Shown here piece after piece: positions 8,424 through 16,885 of a stretch of DNA of 64,000 nucleotides (position 1 is the first letter of the stretch; the number at the start of each line of letters is the position of its first letter). Under the pieces are notes generated by a model. The model worked only from the letters and a program-made list of their open reading frames with translations, had not been told where the DNA came from and did no database searches. This DNA comes from Leptospira mtsangambouensis (lineage in GTDB: Bacteria > Spirochaetota > Leptospiria > Leptospirales > Leptospiraceae), in NCBI RefSeq assembly GCF_004770475.1, contig NZ_RQHK01000002.1, positions 1,094,001-1,158,000 of the forward strand, given 5' to 3'. The translations under genes and the position numbers were made by a program.

Positions 8424-8920
8424 AAAAGTATTTAGTCATTTGTTTATTGATTATATTCAATTATTCATGCACGGGATTGAGTAGGCTATTAGATACAAGC
8501 GACAACAATACCGATCAATATGTAGGTTTTGGCTTATACCTAATGCTTCTATCTAGCCCAGGTAGATGCCCTGCCGTTGATCTAACGCTTGAAAAGGGAA
8601 CAAATTACCCCCTAACTCTTTCCACAACAAGGTCGGTTATCTTTAATATTTCATCAACCAACAATTTGCCTCCGCCAAATCAAAACAGAGATTACTTTTT
8701 GGTAATTACGAAAGATGCGACAACCAGTTTAGAATTCTCGGCCTTAAGACTTTGCAATGTGAGTAATTCAAGTTTAACGATGGAGTCACCTATTTCAGCT
8801 ACTCCGACAGAGTTACAATATCGACTATATATGAATGATGTCAGAACACTTCAAAACGCTTTTTATCTTAAATTACTCTCTGGAAATGCATCAGTATCAA
8901 TTCGGCAAGATTCACCATAA
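8420..8920 (+). CDS. Putative lipoprotein
   Basis: 166 residues beginning MKKYLVICLLIIFNYSCTGL, a lipoprotein signal peptide with the lipobox FNYSC (Cys at residue 17). The mature part contains a probable disulfide pair (GRCPAVDL and LRLCNVSN) and alternating beta-like segments (YFLVITKDATTSLEF). It is likely an outer-membrane or periplasmic lipoprotein of unknown function. AGGAG lies 10 bases upstream of the ATG. It is bounded by repeat copies A and B, as if it were one mobile unit. Confidence 0.68.
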   Translation: MKKYLVICLLIIFNYSCTGLSRLLDTSDNNTDQYVGFGLYLMLLSSPGRCPAVDLTLEKGTNYPLTLSTTRSVIFNISSTNNLPPPNQNRDYFLVITKDATTSLEFSALRLCNVSNSSLTMESPISATPTELQYRLYMNDVRTLQNAFYLKLLSGNASVSIRQDSP

Positions 8921-8946
8921 CTACAAAATACAGTATAACAGAATTA
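8921..8946 (+). repeat. Accessory-region repeat, copy B
   Basis: CTACAAAAT-ACA-GTATAACAGAATTA. It begins right after the lipoprotein stop codon and is the point where VapC homology has been lost. It differs from copy A at two positions in 26. Confidence 0.7.
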
Positions 8947-9205
8947 CCGTTAAACGATTATTTGCTATTGTGAGTAAATTTCCAGCTTTAATGAGGGCTC
9001 CATTAGATAGAATATTATTTAAACTTCTCCAGTAATTTAAAACAAACTCAATTTCGCTTTTGTTTTTGCAGCCTTGCAAAATTTCTCCGAAGACAACTTC
9101 ATGTGCGATGACCTCCGAAGCCTCAATGAGTCTAACTAATTTTGAAAAGTAAGGTTCTTTTCCTCGGAAGAATTCAATCCAAACAGAAGTATCAACTAAA
9201 ATCAT
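8921..9205 (-). pseudogene. vapC: Truncated VapC-like PIN-domain toxin
   Basis: The N-terminal two-thirds of a PIN-domain ribonuclease: MILVDTSVWIEFFRGKEPYF carries the first conserved Asp, and VVFGEILQGC carries the conserved Glu. The family normally runs to about 130 residues and ends with a further Asp-containing helix (typically G-x-x-D-x-x-I) and a final LWTLDKK-like strand. Here homology stops near residue 75 (ALIKAGNL), and the remaining codons run into repeat copy B and stop. The catalytic site is therefore incomplete. Its ATG overlaps the stop of the frameshifted antitoxin. I infer a dead toxin remnant. Confidence 0.75.
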
Positions 9206-9416
9206 TTTGTTCTATTAATTCTACTAATTTTTTCAGCAGAAAACTGGGATGAAAATTCAAGCGGTTTGTTTCTTGATTTTTCATTAAGCTTCTTTACCTT
9301 TGCAAGTTTTACCCATTCGGATAGTGCCTTTTGGAGCGAATCGGTAATATTTTACCTTCAGTATATTTTTGAACTTCTGTAATTAATTCATCAGGAAGTA
9401 TTGCTGTTACTTTCAT
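9202..9416 (-). pseudogene. vapB: Frameshifted VapB-like antitoxin
   Basis: The ATG at 9416 opens MKVTAILPDELITEVQKYTE, a typical VapB/MetJ-Arc (ribbon-helix-helix) N-terminus. The frame then stops after 36 codons. Moving one frame at the A-run near 9350-9354 restores NITDSLQKALSEWVKLAKVK, then a basic segment, then FSAEKISRINRTK and a TGA that overlaps the vapC ATG. One A lost from a run of five explains the break. The restored length is about 71 residues, normal for the family. Read together with the truncated toxin, the module is inactive. Confidence 0.75.
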
Positions 9417-9445
9417 ACGATTAAAAATACGATGAAAATTCGTAT
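9415..9445. promoter_or_regulatory. Probable VapB operator
   Basis: ATACGA at 9427-9432 and TCGTAT at 9440-9445 form a perfect 6-bp inverted repeat with a 7-nt spacer. A third ATACGA overlaps the antitoxin start codon at 9415-9420. Such clustered half-sites immediately upstream of vapB are where autoregulating antitoxins bind. Confidence 0.5.
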
Positions 9446-9475
9446 CTTACAAAAAATTTTTTTAATTTAATGACA

Positions 9476-9501
9476 GTTATGTGAACATTGCATATAACAG
9501 A
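9476..9501 (+). repeat. Accessory-region repeat, copy C
   Basis: GTTATGTGAACATTG followed by CATATAACAGA. It shares the core TATAACAGA with copies A and B, and has an additional GTTATGTGAAC arm to the left. It closes the VapBC remnant on the side nearest tRNA-Leu. Confidence 0.5.
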
Positions 9502-9619
9502 CTTTTGTCGCATTGCTCTATTCATAAACTATTCTATAAGGAAATGTAAAGTTCGTGCTAGAACTAAGGATTCTTCGTATGTTCGGGGGATAGATGTTTG
9601 TGAGGATTATTTATCCAAC

Positions 9620-9701
9620 TGCTCGAAGGGGGACTCGAACCCCCACACCTTGCGGCACTACCACCTCAAAGTAGCGTGTCTACCAATTCCACCATCCGAG
9701 C
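9620..9701 (-). tRNA. tRNA-Leu (GAG)
   Basis: An 82-nt class II tRNA on the minus strand. The acceptor stem is GCTCGGA with TTCGAGC, the anticodon stem is CTACT/GGTAG around loop TTGAGGT (anticodon GAG), there is an extended variable arm, and the T arm is GGGGG-TTCGAGT-CCCCC. The discriminator is A and CCA is not encoded. Accessory genes lie at its 3' flank. Confidence 0.93.
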
Positions 9702-9807
9702 GGGTGTGTATGTAGGACAGGTTAGGAAAACGGGTTCTTTCGTCAAGGAGATGAATTTTCTCTTGTCACTCCTCCTTGTCTTTCGGTAGGTTGTAGGGGT
9801 CATCCAT

Positions 9808-10446
9808 ATGCAAGTATCCGATCTAACCTTTCGACTCAAACTCCTCTTTATTGGTTTTTTCTCTCCCCTTCTTATTTTGGTTGGTCTCCTCCTTTCGGCA
9901 CCGTATTGGCTAAAATCATCTGAAACTTACCAAAAATCAGATATTGCTGTTTTAGAAATTGCAAACACTTGGCCGACAAAAAAGAATTTAAAAGCAATTG
10001 TTACCTTATCCAGCCGTGCAGATTTCAAAAAACTGATTCTTGTTATACGAGAGGATAAGTTACAAAACCATGTTTTTTCCCCTTTGGAAGTTGAATCCAA
10101 AATTAAGGAACAACTTGTTACCCAAGGATTAAGCCAAAACTTACTCTCTTCACTCTTAATCCAAACATCCAAAATGGGTGACACAGACGAGGCATCCAAA
10201 AACCTATTAAAAATAGCCGTTTCTGACAATCTGGTGAGCATTTTACTTCTTTGCCGAGAGTATGAAACCAAAAGAGTGTTAGGAACCTATCGTAAAACCT
10301 TAGCCAGTTTGCCCATCAAGGTTACCGCTTATGGATTTCCTTCAGAGGTCTCCGGTTCCAATTGGTTTTTAACAGAAGATGGGGTCAGAGAAATCACCGG
10401 TGAATTTGTACGTTATCTGTATTCTTATATTAGAGGTATCCTTTAA
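9808..10446 (+). CDS. Membrane-anchored protein, possibly YdcF/DUF218-like
   Basis: 212 residues with one strong transmembrane segment (about residues 10-32). The C-terminal third (CREYETKRVLGTYRKTL, then ITAYGFPS-like VTAYGFPSEV, then WFLTEDGVREITGEFVRYLY) has the rhythm of the DUF218/ElyC/SanA/YdcF fold, where a residue set DYHxxRxxxxxRK is followed by a late W-x-TxxGxxE helix. The usual N-terminal VxLGG motif is not seen, so this may be a degenerate member or only a look-alike. Its stop codon directly abuts the lysS start, so the two are probably co-transcribed. Confidence 0.5.
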   Translation: MQVSDLTFRLKLLFIGFFSPLLILVGLLLSAPYWLKSSETYQKSDIAVLEIANTWPTKKNLKAIVTLSSRADFKKLILVIREDKLQNHVFSPLEVESKIKEQLVTQGLSQNLLSSLLIQTSKMGDTDEASKNLLKIAVSDNLVSILLLCREYETKRVLGTYRKTLASLPIKVTAYGFPSEVSGSNWFLTEDGVREITGEFVRYLYSYIRGIL

Positions 10447-11940
10447 ATGGATGAAATCAAAGATTCCAACGAACTGATAGAACAACGCATTCAAAAAATT
10501 AACGATTTAAAAGCCAAAGGAATCAATCCCTACCCTCTTCGTTTTTTTCCCAATGCCAATTCAAAATCCCTAATTGCCGGATTTGATCCAAACCAAACGG
10601 AAAAAAAGTCCTTCAAACTTGGCGGACGTTTGCATGCAAAACGTGTGATGGGAAAAGCAAGTTTTGCTCACTTAAAAGATGCAGAAGGTCTTATCCAACT
10701 TTATGCGACTCGTGATGATTTAGGAGAAGAGAACTATTCTCTATTTAAGTCATTAGATTTAGGAGATTGGATCGGAATCGAAGGTTGGTTATTCCAAACA
10801 CAAAAAGGAGAGACCACTCTTCACTTAACAAGCGTTCAGCTACTCGCAAAATGTATCCGCCCACTTCCTGTTGTCAAAGAAAAAGACGGAGTGGTTTATG
10901 ACGCTTTCTCTGACGTAGAACAAAGATATCGTATGCGTTATGTGGATTTGGTTGTGAACGAAAATGTAAGAGAAACATTTAAAATGCGTTCTCGTATCAT
11001 TTCTGAAATTCGTAAATTTTTGACAAATGAAGGATTTTTGGAAGTAGAAACTCCAATGATGCAACCTATCGCTGGGGGTGCTGCCGCAAGACCTTTTGTC
11101 ACCCACCACAACACACTCGATATGGAATTATTTTTACGAATTGCACCAGAGCTCTACTTAAAACGACTCATTGTGGGTGGAATGGATCGAGTGTTTGAAC
11201 TCAACCGCAACTTTCGTAACGAAGGAATCTCCACAAAACACAATCCAGAATTTACCATGATGGAAGCCTATATGGCTTTTGGTGATATGGAAACTATGTT
11301 ATCACTCACAGAGAGAATGATAGTTTCTGTAGCACAGTCAATTGGCAAAGGTTTAAAGTTTGCTTATGGAAAAGACCAAATTGATTTATCGGCTCCATGG
11401 AAACGTGCAAAATACATTGATATCATTAAAGAATACTCTGGAATTGATTTTAGTAAAATCACTGACCTAAATGATGCCATTGCACAGGCAAAAGCCAAAG
11501 GAGTGGATTCTTCTGATTCCGTTTCTATTTGGAAAGTATGTGATGACGTTTTTAGTTCTCTTGTAGAACCACACCTCATCCAACCAATTTTTATCACTGA
11601 TTTTCCAAAGGAACTCTCACCTCTCGCAAAATCAGGGGAAGATGATCCAAAATATGTAGAACGATTTGAACCTTATGTGGCAGGTCGGGAAATTGGTAAC
11701 GCCTTTACTGAGTTAAACGATCCTTTTGACCAAAGAGAAAGGTTTGAAGAACAGGTAAAACAAAGAGAGGCTGGGGACGACGAAGCCTTTATGATGGACG
11801 ATGATTATATTCGTGCTTTGGAATATGGACTCCCACCTACAGGTGGTCTTGGGATTGGAATTGATAGGCTTGTGATGTTATTCACTGACTCACACTCCAT
11901 CCGAGATACCATCCTATTCCCACTCATGAGACCGGAATAG
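10447..11940 (+). CDS. lysS: Lysyl-tRNA synthetase, class II
   Basis: 497 residues, normal length. An N-terminal OB-fold anticodon-binding domain (residues about 60-160, [19 protein letters not shown]) is followed by a class II catalytic domain with motif 2 ([20 protein letters not shown]) and motif 3 ([12 protein letters not shown]). It charges tRNA-Lys; a tRNA-Lys gene lies at 44977 in this window. The ATG directly follows the upstream stop codon, and GAGGT inside the upstream gene's end serves as ribosome-binding site. It is followed by a strong terminator. Confidence 0.98.
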   Translation: MDEIKDSNELIEQRIQKINDLKAKGINPYPLRFFPNANSKSLIAGFDPNQTEKKSFKLGGRLHAKRVMGKASFAHLKDAEGLIQLYATRDDLGEENYSLFKSLDLGDWIGIEGWLFQTQKGETTLHLTSVQLLAKCIRPLPVVKEKDGVVYDAFSDVEQRYRMRYVDLVVNENVRETFKMRSRIISEIRKFLTNEGFLEVETPMMQPIAGGAAARPFVTHHNTLDMELFLRIAPELYLKRLIVGGMDRVFELNRNFRNEGISTKHNPEFTMMEAYMAFGDMETMLSLTERMIVSVAQSIGKGLKFAYGKDQIDLSAPWKRAKYIDIIKEYSGIDFSKITDLNDAIAQAKAKGVDSSDSVSIWKVCDDVFSSLVEPHLIQPIFITDFPKELSPLAKSGEDDPKYVERFEPYVAGREIGNAFTELNDPFDQRERFEEQVKQREAGDDEAFMMDDDYIRALEYGLPPTGGLGIGIDRLVMLFTDSHSIRDTILFPLMRPE

Positions 11941-11967
11941 GATTTAAGACCCAAATACTTTCCTACT

Positions 11968-12050
11968 AGACTTTTCTCTCGCACAAACTTTGAGAGAAGT
12001 CTTGGGGGATAAAAAAAGCCTCAAAGGATTTTTTCCTCGAGGCTTTTTTT
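11968..12050. terminator. Hairpin pair; strong bidirectional terminator
   Basis: Two hairpins in tandem. The first pairs AGACTT-TCTCTC with GAGAGA-AGTCT (11968-12002) with a small bulge. The second (12011-12050) pairs AAAAAAGCCTC with GAGGCTTTTTT and is flanked by A and T runs, so it works in both directions between convergent lysS and the lipoprotein at 12070. Confidence 0.85.
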
Positions 12051-12069
12051 ATTTAGCAATTCAAAACGA

Positions 12070-12618
12070 TTACTTTTTGTTAATATTGAGTTTTGGTTCT
12101 GATTCGATGGTACGAATCAGTTTAGATAAATTTGACTGAAAGTTTGCAGTTTGGCCCGAACTTAGGCTGAAGTTCAGGGTTTCTTTTCTATTTGTATAAC
12201 TAACCGCGATGTTTTGGCTTTCTCCAATTTTAGGAATGAGTTCGGATGAGATCGCAGAGCTAATGATAATGGTATCAGAATAATCTGTATTTGTCCGTTT
12301 GAGATTGTACCAAGTATCCCCTAACTTTAAAGACACACCAATGGGAATGTCCACGTCAAAGGTTCCAATTTCGTAGAGAAGGAAATATTGCACAAGGCCC
12401 GTACCATTGTCTCTTTCTGCTTTAAAATACATACAAGGGCGTTTTCCAGGAAACAACCCAAGAAATTTTCGCAAACAGATCTCTTTGGAAATTGCCGTTT
12501 GTTGCTCTAAGGTTGGTTCCGGTGTGACCACATAGGCTTTGGTTCCCGAGCAGGAAACAACAACCAAAAAAGTGAGAAAAATGGAGGAAATTCGGGTGAG
12601 GGAGAAGATTCTTTCCAT
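12070..12618 (-). CDS. Putative lipoprotein
   Basis: 182 residues. A basic N-terminus and hydrophobic segment end in the lipobox FLVVVSCSGT with Cys near residue 23. The rest is mainly beta-like, with two cysteines in the mature domain (EICLRKFLGLFPGKRPCMYF). No family recognised; likely an exported lipoprotein of unknown function. It is divergent from serA with only 57 bases between the start codons. Confidence 0.7.
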   Translation of the reverse strand: MERIFSLTRISSIFLTFLVVVSCSGTKAYVVTPEPTLEQQTAISKEICLRKFLGLFPGKRPCMYFKAERDNGTGLVQYFLLYEIGTFDVDIPIGVSLKLGDTWYNLKRTNTDYSDTIIISSAISSELIPKIGESQNIAVSYTNRKETLNFSLSSGQTANFQSNLSKLIRTIESEPKLNINKK

Positions 12619-12675
12619 GGTAAGCTCAACCTTTTTCGAGGTGCAAGGTTTAGCAAAGGAAAAAATCCTGTTCCT

Positions 12676-13899
12676 ATGGTATCTTATCCCAAAGGAAAAA
12701 TAAAAGTCCTACTCCTGGAAAACATCCACAAGGATGCTTACGAACTTTTCCACCGAGACGGTTTTGACGTAACCCTCGTCAAAGATGCGATGGAAGAAGC
12801 GGAACTCATCGAAAGAATTGCAGATGTACATGTTTTAGGCATTCGCAGCAAAACAAATGTTACGATCAAAGCTCTTCAAAATGCTAAAAAATTAATGACC
12901 ATTGGATGTTTCTGTATTGGAACCAACCAAGTGGAATTAGAAGAAGCAGAAAAACGAGCAGTCCCTGTCTTTAATGCACCTTATAGCAATACAAGGTCTG
13001 TAGCAGAACTTGTGATCGCAGAGATCATTATGCTCGCACGAAAAGCAACTGACCAATCACGAGATGTCCATTTGGGTAAATGGAATAAAATTGCAAAAGG
13101 ATGTTTTGAAGTTCGCGGAAAAACACTTGGGATCATTGGTTACGGGCATATTGGGTCACAAGTATCGGTACTTGCCGAATCCATGGGGATGAAAGTAGTC
13201 TTTTATGATATCATTTCAAAACTGCCACTTGGGAACGCATCCTCTGTCCATAGTTACGAAGAACTTCTCAAACTATCTGACTTTATCACCTTCCATGTTC
13301 CAGAAACAGAAGAAACCAAAAATCTATTTCGAAAAGAACACCTGAACCTAGTGAAACCCGGTGCCTATTTGTTAAACCTTTCTCGTGGAAAGGTTTTAGA
13401 GATCGATGCACTTGTTGAAGGTTTAAAGTCTGGAAAACTTGCGGGTGCAGGTGTGGATGTGTTTCCAGAAGAACCAAAATCGAATGATGATCCTTTCGTA
13501 AGTCCATTACAAGGTTTACCAAACGTCATTCTTACACCGCATGTCGGTGGTTCTACGGAAGAAGCTCAAAAGAACATTGGATCAGAAGTGGCTGAAAAAT
13601 TATTAAAATATGTGAATAATGGTTCTACTACTTTTTCTGTAAACTTTCCTAATATTGAATTAGGTAGTTTGAAATCGGGTTACCATAGAATTCTCAATAT
13701 CCACCAAAACCAACCAGGTTTTTTAAGAGATATCAACTCCATCATATCCGATTTAGGTGGAAATATTTTAACACAAAACTTGAGCACTTCAGCAAACATT
13801 GGTTATTTGAGTATGGAAATTGATAAAAACTTGGGTGATGAACTAAAAGACAAAATCAAAGCCCATAAACATTCGATCCGGACTCGAATCCTCTATTAA
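12676..13899 (+). CDS. serA: D-3-phosphoglycerate dehydrogenase
   Basis: 407 residues, matching the E. coli SerA type (about 410). The NAD-binding motif is GIIGYGHIGSQVSVLA, the catalytic Arg is in LLNLSRGKVLE, the Glu in GVDVFPEEP and the His in LTPHVGGSTEEAQ. A C-terminal ACT domain (from about residue 335) probably gives serine feedback inhibition. It oxidises 3-phosphoglycerate to 3-phosphohydroxypyruvate, the first step of serine synthesis. The following hydrolase starts 23 bases downstream, so they are probably one operon. Confidence 0.96.
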   Translation: MVSYPKGKIKVLLLENIHKDAYELFHRDGFDVTLVKDAMEEAELIERIADVHVLGIRSKTNVTIKALQNAKKLMTIGCFCIGTNQVELEEAEKRAVPVFNAPYSNTRSVAELVIAEIIMLARKATDQSRDVHLGKWNKIAKGCFEVRGKTLGIIGYGHIGSQVSVLAESMGMKVVFYDIISKLPLGNASSVHSYEELLKLSDFITFHVPETEETKNLFRKEHLNLVKPGAYLLNLSRGKVLEIDALVEGLKSGKLAGAGVDVFPEEPKSNDDPFVSPLQGLPNVILTPHVGGSTEEAQKNIGSEVAEKLLKYVNNGSTTFSVNFPNIELGSLKSGYHRILNIHQNQPGFLRDINSIISDLGGNILTQNLSTSANIGYLSMEIDKNLGDELKDKIKAHKHSIRTRILY

Positions 13900-13922
13900 A
13901 ACTTTGGGAAGGATTGGCTCAA

Positions 13923-14699
13923 ATGATAGAAATCCTTCCCATCTTTACAAACTCACCACTCAGAAATTATAGTTACCTCGTTTATTCCAATCGGACAGGC
14001 GAGGCATATTGTATTGATCCCTTTGATGCAAAACAGATCCTAAACCATTCACAAAAGTTAGGAGTGAAAATCAAAGGAATTCTCAATACCCACGAACATG
14101 GAGACCATACCCAAGGCAATTTAGAACTAAAAGAAGAAACAAAAGCGATTGTCTACGGTCACAAAGATGCAAAACACAAAATTCCTGGGATGGATCAAAT
14201 TCTAAAAGAAGGTGATCTTGTTTTTTCCGTGGAAAAAGAATCACTAGCTGTTTGGGATACACCTGGCCATACATTTTCCCACCTAAGCTTTGTTCGTAAA
14301 AATTCAAAAACCATCTTAGGGATTTTTTCCGGAGATACCCTATTTAATGCAGGTGTAGGAAATTGTTTTCGAGGTGGAGATCCAAACGTTTTATATGAGA
14401 CTATTCAATCTCGTTTTGAATCCCTACCCGATTCTTGTTTACTGTATCCAGGTCATGATTATTGGGATAATAATTTAAATTTTGCAGAACATGTGGATCC
14501 AAAGAATACGTATCGGGACAGTTACAAATCTTCTTTAAAACCTTTTCAAATTTCTGAAATGGGTGCAGAGAAAAACCTAAACCCTTTTTTTAGAAGGAAT
14601 ACAAACTCAGTCAAAGACCGACTAACGGAGCTAAAGGAAACCTATTCAAATGATCGTTCCATATTTTTGACACTACGAAAACTAAGAGATCATTGGTAA
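13923..14699 (+). CDS. Metallo-beta-lactamase-fold hydrolase, glyoxalase II-like
   Basis: 258 residues from the ATG at 13923 (GGAAGG upstream; the frame is open from a TTG at 13914). The metal-binding motif THEHGDHTQGN near residue 55, TPGHTFSHLSF, SGDTLFNAGVGNCFRGGDP and YPGHDYWDNN are all present, as in hydroxyacylglutathione hydrolase and its relatives. The probable substrate is a glutathione thioester such as S-lactoylglutathione, consistent with the glutathione genes elsewhere in the window, but persulfide dioxygenases share this fold. It follows serA closely. Confidence 0.8.
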   Translation: MIEILPIFTNSPLRNYSYLVYSNRTGEAYCIDPFDAKQILNHSQKLGVKIKGILNTHEHGDHTQGNLELKEETKAIVYGHKDAKHKIPGMDQILKEGDLVFSVEKESLAVWDTPGHTFSHLSFVRKNSKTILGIFSGDTLFNAGVGNCFRGGDPNVLYETIQSRFESLPDSCLLYPGHDYWDNNLNFAEHVDPKNTYRDSYKSSLKPFQISEMGAEKNLNPFFRRNTNSVKDRLTELKETYSNDRSIFLTLRKLRDHW

Positions 14700-14742
14700 T
14701 TTTGTATTTTACAAACTACAAAGAAAAGACAAACTTTAGCCA

Positions 14743-15135
14743 ATGACGATCATTACTATTTGTTTACTTGTTTCAATCGGCCAAATTTATTTAGCAAAAG
14801 GAATTGTTGCCATTGCAATGGCAAAAGAAGGAAAAGGTTACGATAACCATCATCCGAGAATGCAACAATCAAAACTCACTGGTTGGGGTGCTCGAGCGAA
14901 CGGTGCACATCAAAACGGATTTGAGGCATTTTCGATTTTTTCTGTCGCTATTTTATTCAATCTTCTCCTGGAAGTTGATTTTTATTGGTTAGAAATTCTT
15001 GCGATGAGTTTTGTGGCTTTGCGTTTTTTATATATTTATCTTTATATTGCAGATCTACCAAAAGCTAGGTCAACCATTTGGACTTTAGCATTTCTTTGTA
15101 CAATGTTGATCTATTTACTACCAATTCTCCCTTGA
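14743..15135 (+). CDS. MAPEG-family membrane protein
   Basis: 130 residues with four hydrophobic segments. The core GWGARANGAHQNGFEAFSIF is the family signature, containing the Arg, Asn and Glu residues that bind glutathione in eukaryotic members. Bacterial short MAPEG proteins are of uncertain function. Its stop codon overlaps the TTG start of the endonuclease gene (TTGA), so the two are probably translationally coupled. Confidence 0.85.
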   Translation: MTIITICLLVSIGQIYLAKGIVAIAMAKEGKGYDNHHPRMQQSKLTGWGARANGAHQNGFEAFSIFSVAILFNLLLEVDFYWLEILAMSFVALRFLYIYLYIADLPKARSTIWTLAFLCTMLIYLLPILP

Positions 15136-15896
15136 AAAAAGTCCACTATACCTATTTCACTTTTTTTCTCCTATGTTTGGTTAGTTTTTTTCTCTACGCG
15201 CAAACAGAAGAAAAAGAAGAAACAAAAGAATACCACTCTAGAGAGTTTGATTTTCAAAAAGCCAAACGGGTTCTAAAACGTTTTTATAAAAAGGTGGGAA
15301 CTGACTTCTATTGTGGTTGTTCCTTTTCAGAAGATAAAGAGAACTTCGGAAGGCTCAAAATCGATTTTACCTCCTGCGGGCTCTCAAGCCGAAAAGACAA
15401 CCACCGCCAAACATGGATTGAGTGGGAACACATTGTACCTGCTTATAGTTTTGGGAATAACAGGGAATGTTGGACTAAAGAAAACTGTGAGGCCAATGGA
15501 AAACCGGTGCGGGGACGAAAATGTTGCAGGGCCACCGATCCTGAATTTAATCGAATGGAAGCGGATATGCACAATATTGTTCCTGTTCCCGGAGAAATCA
15601 ATGCAGACCGTGGAACCTTCTCGTATGGCGAAATTGAAGGTGAAGAAAGAAACTATGGGTTATGTGATTTTGAAATCAATTTCAAAGAACAATCAGCAGA
15701 ACCCAAACCAAACATTCGCGGTGACATTGCTCGAACCTATTTTTATATGGAATGGAAATATGGGATTCCGGTTCCAGAAAATAGAAGAAAACTTTATGAA
15801 TCTTGGAACCAACTGGACCCACCCGATACCTTTGAAATTCGAAAAAATGAAATCATCGAAAAAATCCAGAAGGTCAAAAATCCATTCATTGATTGA
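15132..15896 (+). CDS. Secreted endonuclease I family nuclease
   Basis: 254 residues from TTG 15132, which gives a clean signal peptide (hydrophobic FTFFLLCLVSFFLYAQ). The catalytic block WIEWEHIVPAYSFG and the later MEADMHNIVPVPGEINADRG match the beta-beta-alpha-metal site of endonuclease I/NucM nucleases, with His and Asn residues in place. Four or more cysteines (DFYCGCSF, RECWTKENC, GRKCC) suggest disulfides, fitting export. It would degrade extracellular or periplasmic DNA. Its 3' end overlaps the convergent LysR gene by 11 nt. Confidence 0.88.
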   Translation: MKKVHYTYFTFFLLCLVSFFLYAQTEEKEETKEYHSREFDFQKAKRVLKRFYKKVGTDFYCGCSFSEDKENFGRLKIDFTSCGLSSRKDNHRQTWIEWEHIVPAYSFGNNRECWTKENCEANGKPVRGRKCCRATDPEFNRMEADMHNIVPVPGEINADRGTFSYGEIEGEERNYGLCDFEINFKEQSAEPKPNIRGDIARTYFYMEWKYGIPVPENRRKLYESWNQLDPPDTFEIRKNEIIEKIQKVKNPFID

Positions 15897-16788
15897 ATCG
15901 CAAACTGCATTCAGATTCTAAAAAATTACGAAAGACCATCATCCTTCTGGAAGGAGTCCTGTTACTCGGATGGATCACCCAGACACTTCCAAAGTTTTCT
16001 AAGGAATGGTCGGTTAAGATGGGAATCAGTTTTCCTTCTTGGATATATTCTTCAATGTCCCAAAAGGAACGAATGAGAACCCCTCTTCCTTTCAGTCCCA
16101 TTTGCACAAGGCTTGCAGCATCATTTGACAAAAAGTATCTCTCCTTTGTTACATCACTCAAAGACAAATTAGTTCCAGAAAATTGAACCGTTTTATGTAA
16201 ATCCAAATACAAAAGATTATGTTTTTCTAAATCCTTTGGAGAAAGAATTTTCTTTTTCATTTTCAAATACAACGGACTCACAACAATTGAAATTTTATTT
16301 TTAAATAATTCCATTCCAACAAGTCCAGATGGAATCTCTGTTCCGACACGTATTCCAATATCAATCGACTCTTCCATAAGATCGAGCAAACTATCGGTGA
16401 CAATGAGTTGGATGGTAATTTTAGGATTTTGTTCTTGGAACTTTTCTATGACTTCGGATACAAAATTCTTTGCCATAGAACTCACACATGTGACCCGAAG
16501 GATTCCCTCTAACTCATCTTTGTTGGTTAAAGAATTTTCTAGTTCCTTCACACTCTCAATGACAGAAATCACTTTTTGAAAAATTAGGTCTGCCTCTCTT
16601 GTAGGGATCACCTTTCTTGTGTTCCGATAAAACAACTGTGTGTTCCAAAGTTTTTCTAAACCCTGGATTCTTTTGGCAACCGCTGCCTTTGTTAACCCCA
16701 AACGTGCGGCAACTTGGGTAAAACTTCGCTCTTGGACCACCAAAACAAAGGTTTTTAGGTCATCGAGGTCTCGAATCGGTGAAATCAT
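15886..16788 (-). CDS. LysR-family transcriptional regulator
   Basis: 300 residues from ATG 16788. Residues 5-65 form the winged helix-turn-helix (TFVLVVQERSFTQVAARLGL followed by TKAAVAKRIQGLE), and residues about 95-295 the periplasmic-binding-like effector domain (LRVTCVSSMAKNFV through a GLVGMELFKNK segment). The type resembles the CrgA/YafC branch. It is divergent from the DoxX-MDR-SDR operon and probably controls it, autoregulating through the dyad at 16795-16817. A TTG at 16824 could add 12 residues but would place the operator inside the coding region. Confidence 0.88.
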   Translation of the reverse strand: MISPIRDLDDLKTFVLVVQERSFTQVAARLGLTKAAVAKRIQGLEKLWNTQLFYRNTRKVIPTREADLIFQKVISVIESVKELENSLTNKDELEGILRVTCVSSMAKNFVSEVIEKFQEQNPKITIQLIVTDSLLDLMEESIDIGIRVGTEIPSGLVGMELFKNKISIVVSPLYLKMKKKILSPKDLEKHNLLYLDLHKTVQFSGTNLSLSDVTKERYFLSNDAASLVQMGLKGRGVLIRSFWDIEEYIQEGKLIPILTDHSLENFGSVWVIHPSNRTPSRRMMVFRNFLESECSLRFNQ

Positions 16789-16794
16789 CCCACC

Positions 16795-16817
16795 ATTGTA
16801 TACTAATAATATACAAT
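16795..16817. promoter_or_regulatory. LysR-type operator and lysR promoter
   Basis: ATTGTATA (16795-16802) and TATACAAT (16810-16817) are a perfect 8-bp inverted repeat with a 7-nt spacer, containing the T-N11-A pattern of LysR binding boxes. On the minus strand TTGACT (16824-16819) and TATACA (16802-16797) are spaced 16 nt apart, like -35 and -10 elements, so bound regulator would cover its own promoter. The start codon lies only a few bases downstream. Confidence 0.7.
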
Positions 16818-16885
16818 AAGTCAATCAAATACATAATTGAATATTTTTTATATACAAAAACGGGATCCCAGAAAGACCGGGTGCT

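Noticed and set aside
7229..9620. CRISPR array, insertion sequence or integrase
   Set aside because: The repeats are only three, unevenly spaced and not identical; no transposase or recombinase motif was found.
9488..9715. 75-codon plus-strand frame across tRNA-Leu
   Set aside because: It runs through the antisense strand of the tRNA and has no protein-like features.
15313..15921. 202-codon plus-strand frame inside the endonuclease gene
   Set aside because: The alternative frame carries the nuclease motifs and the signal peptide.
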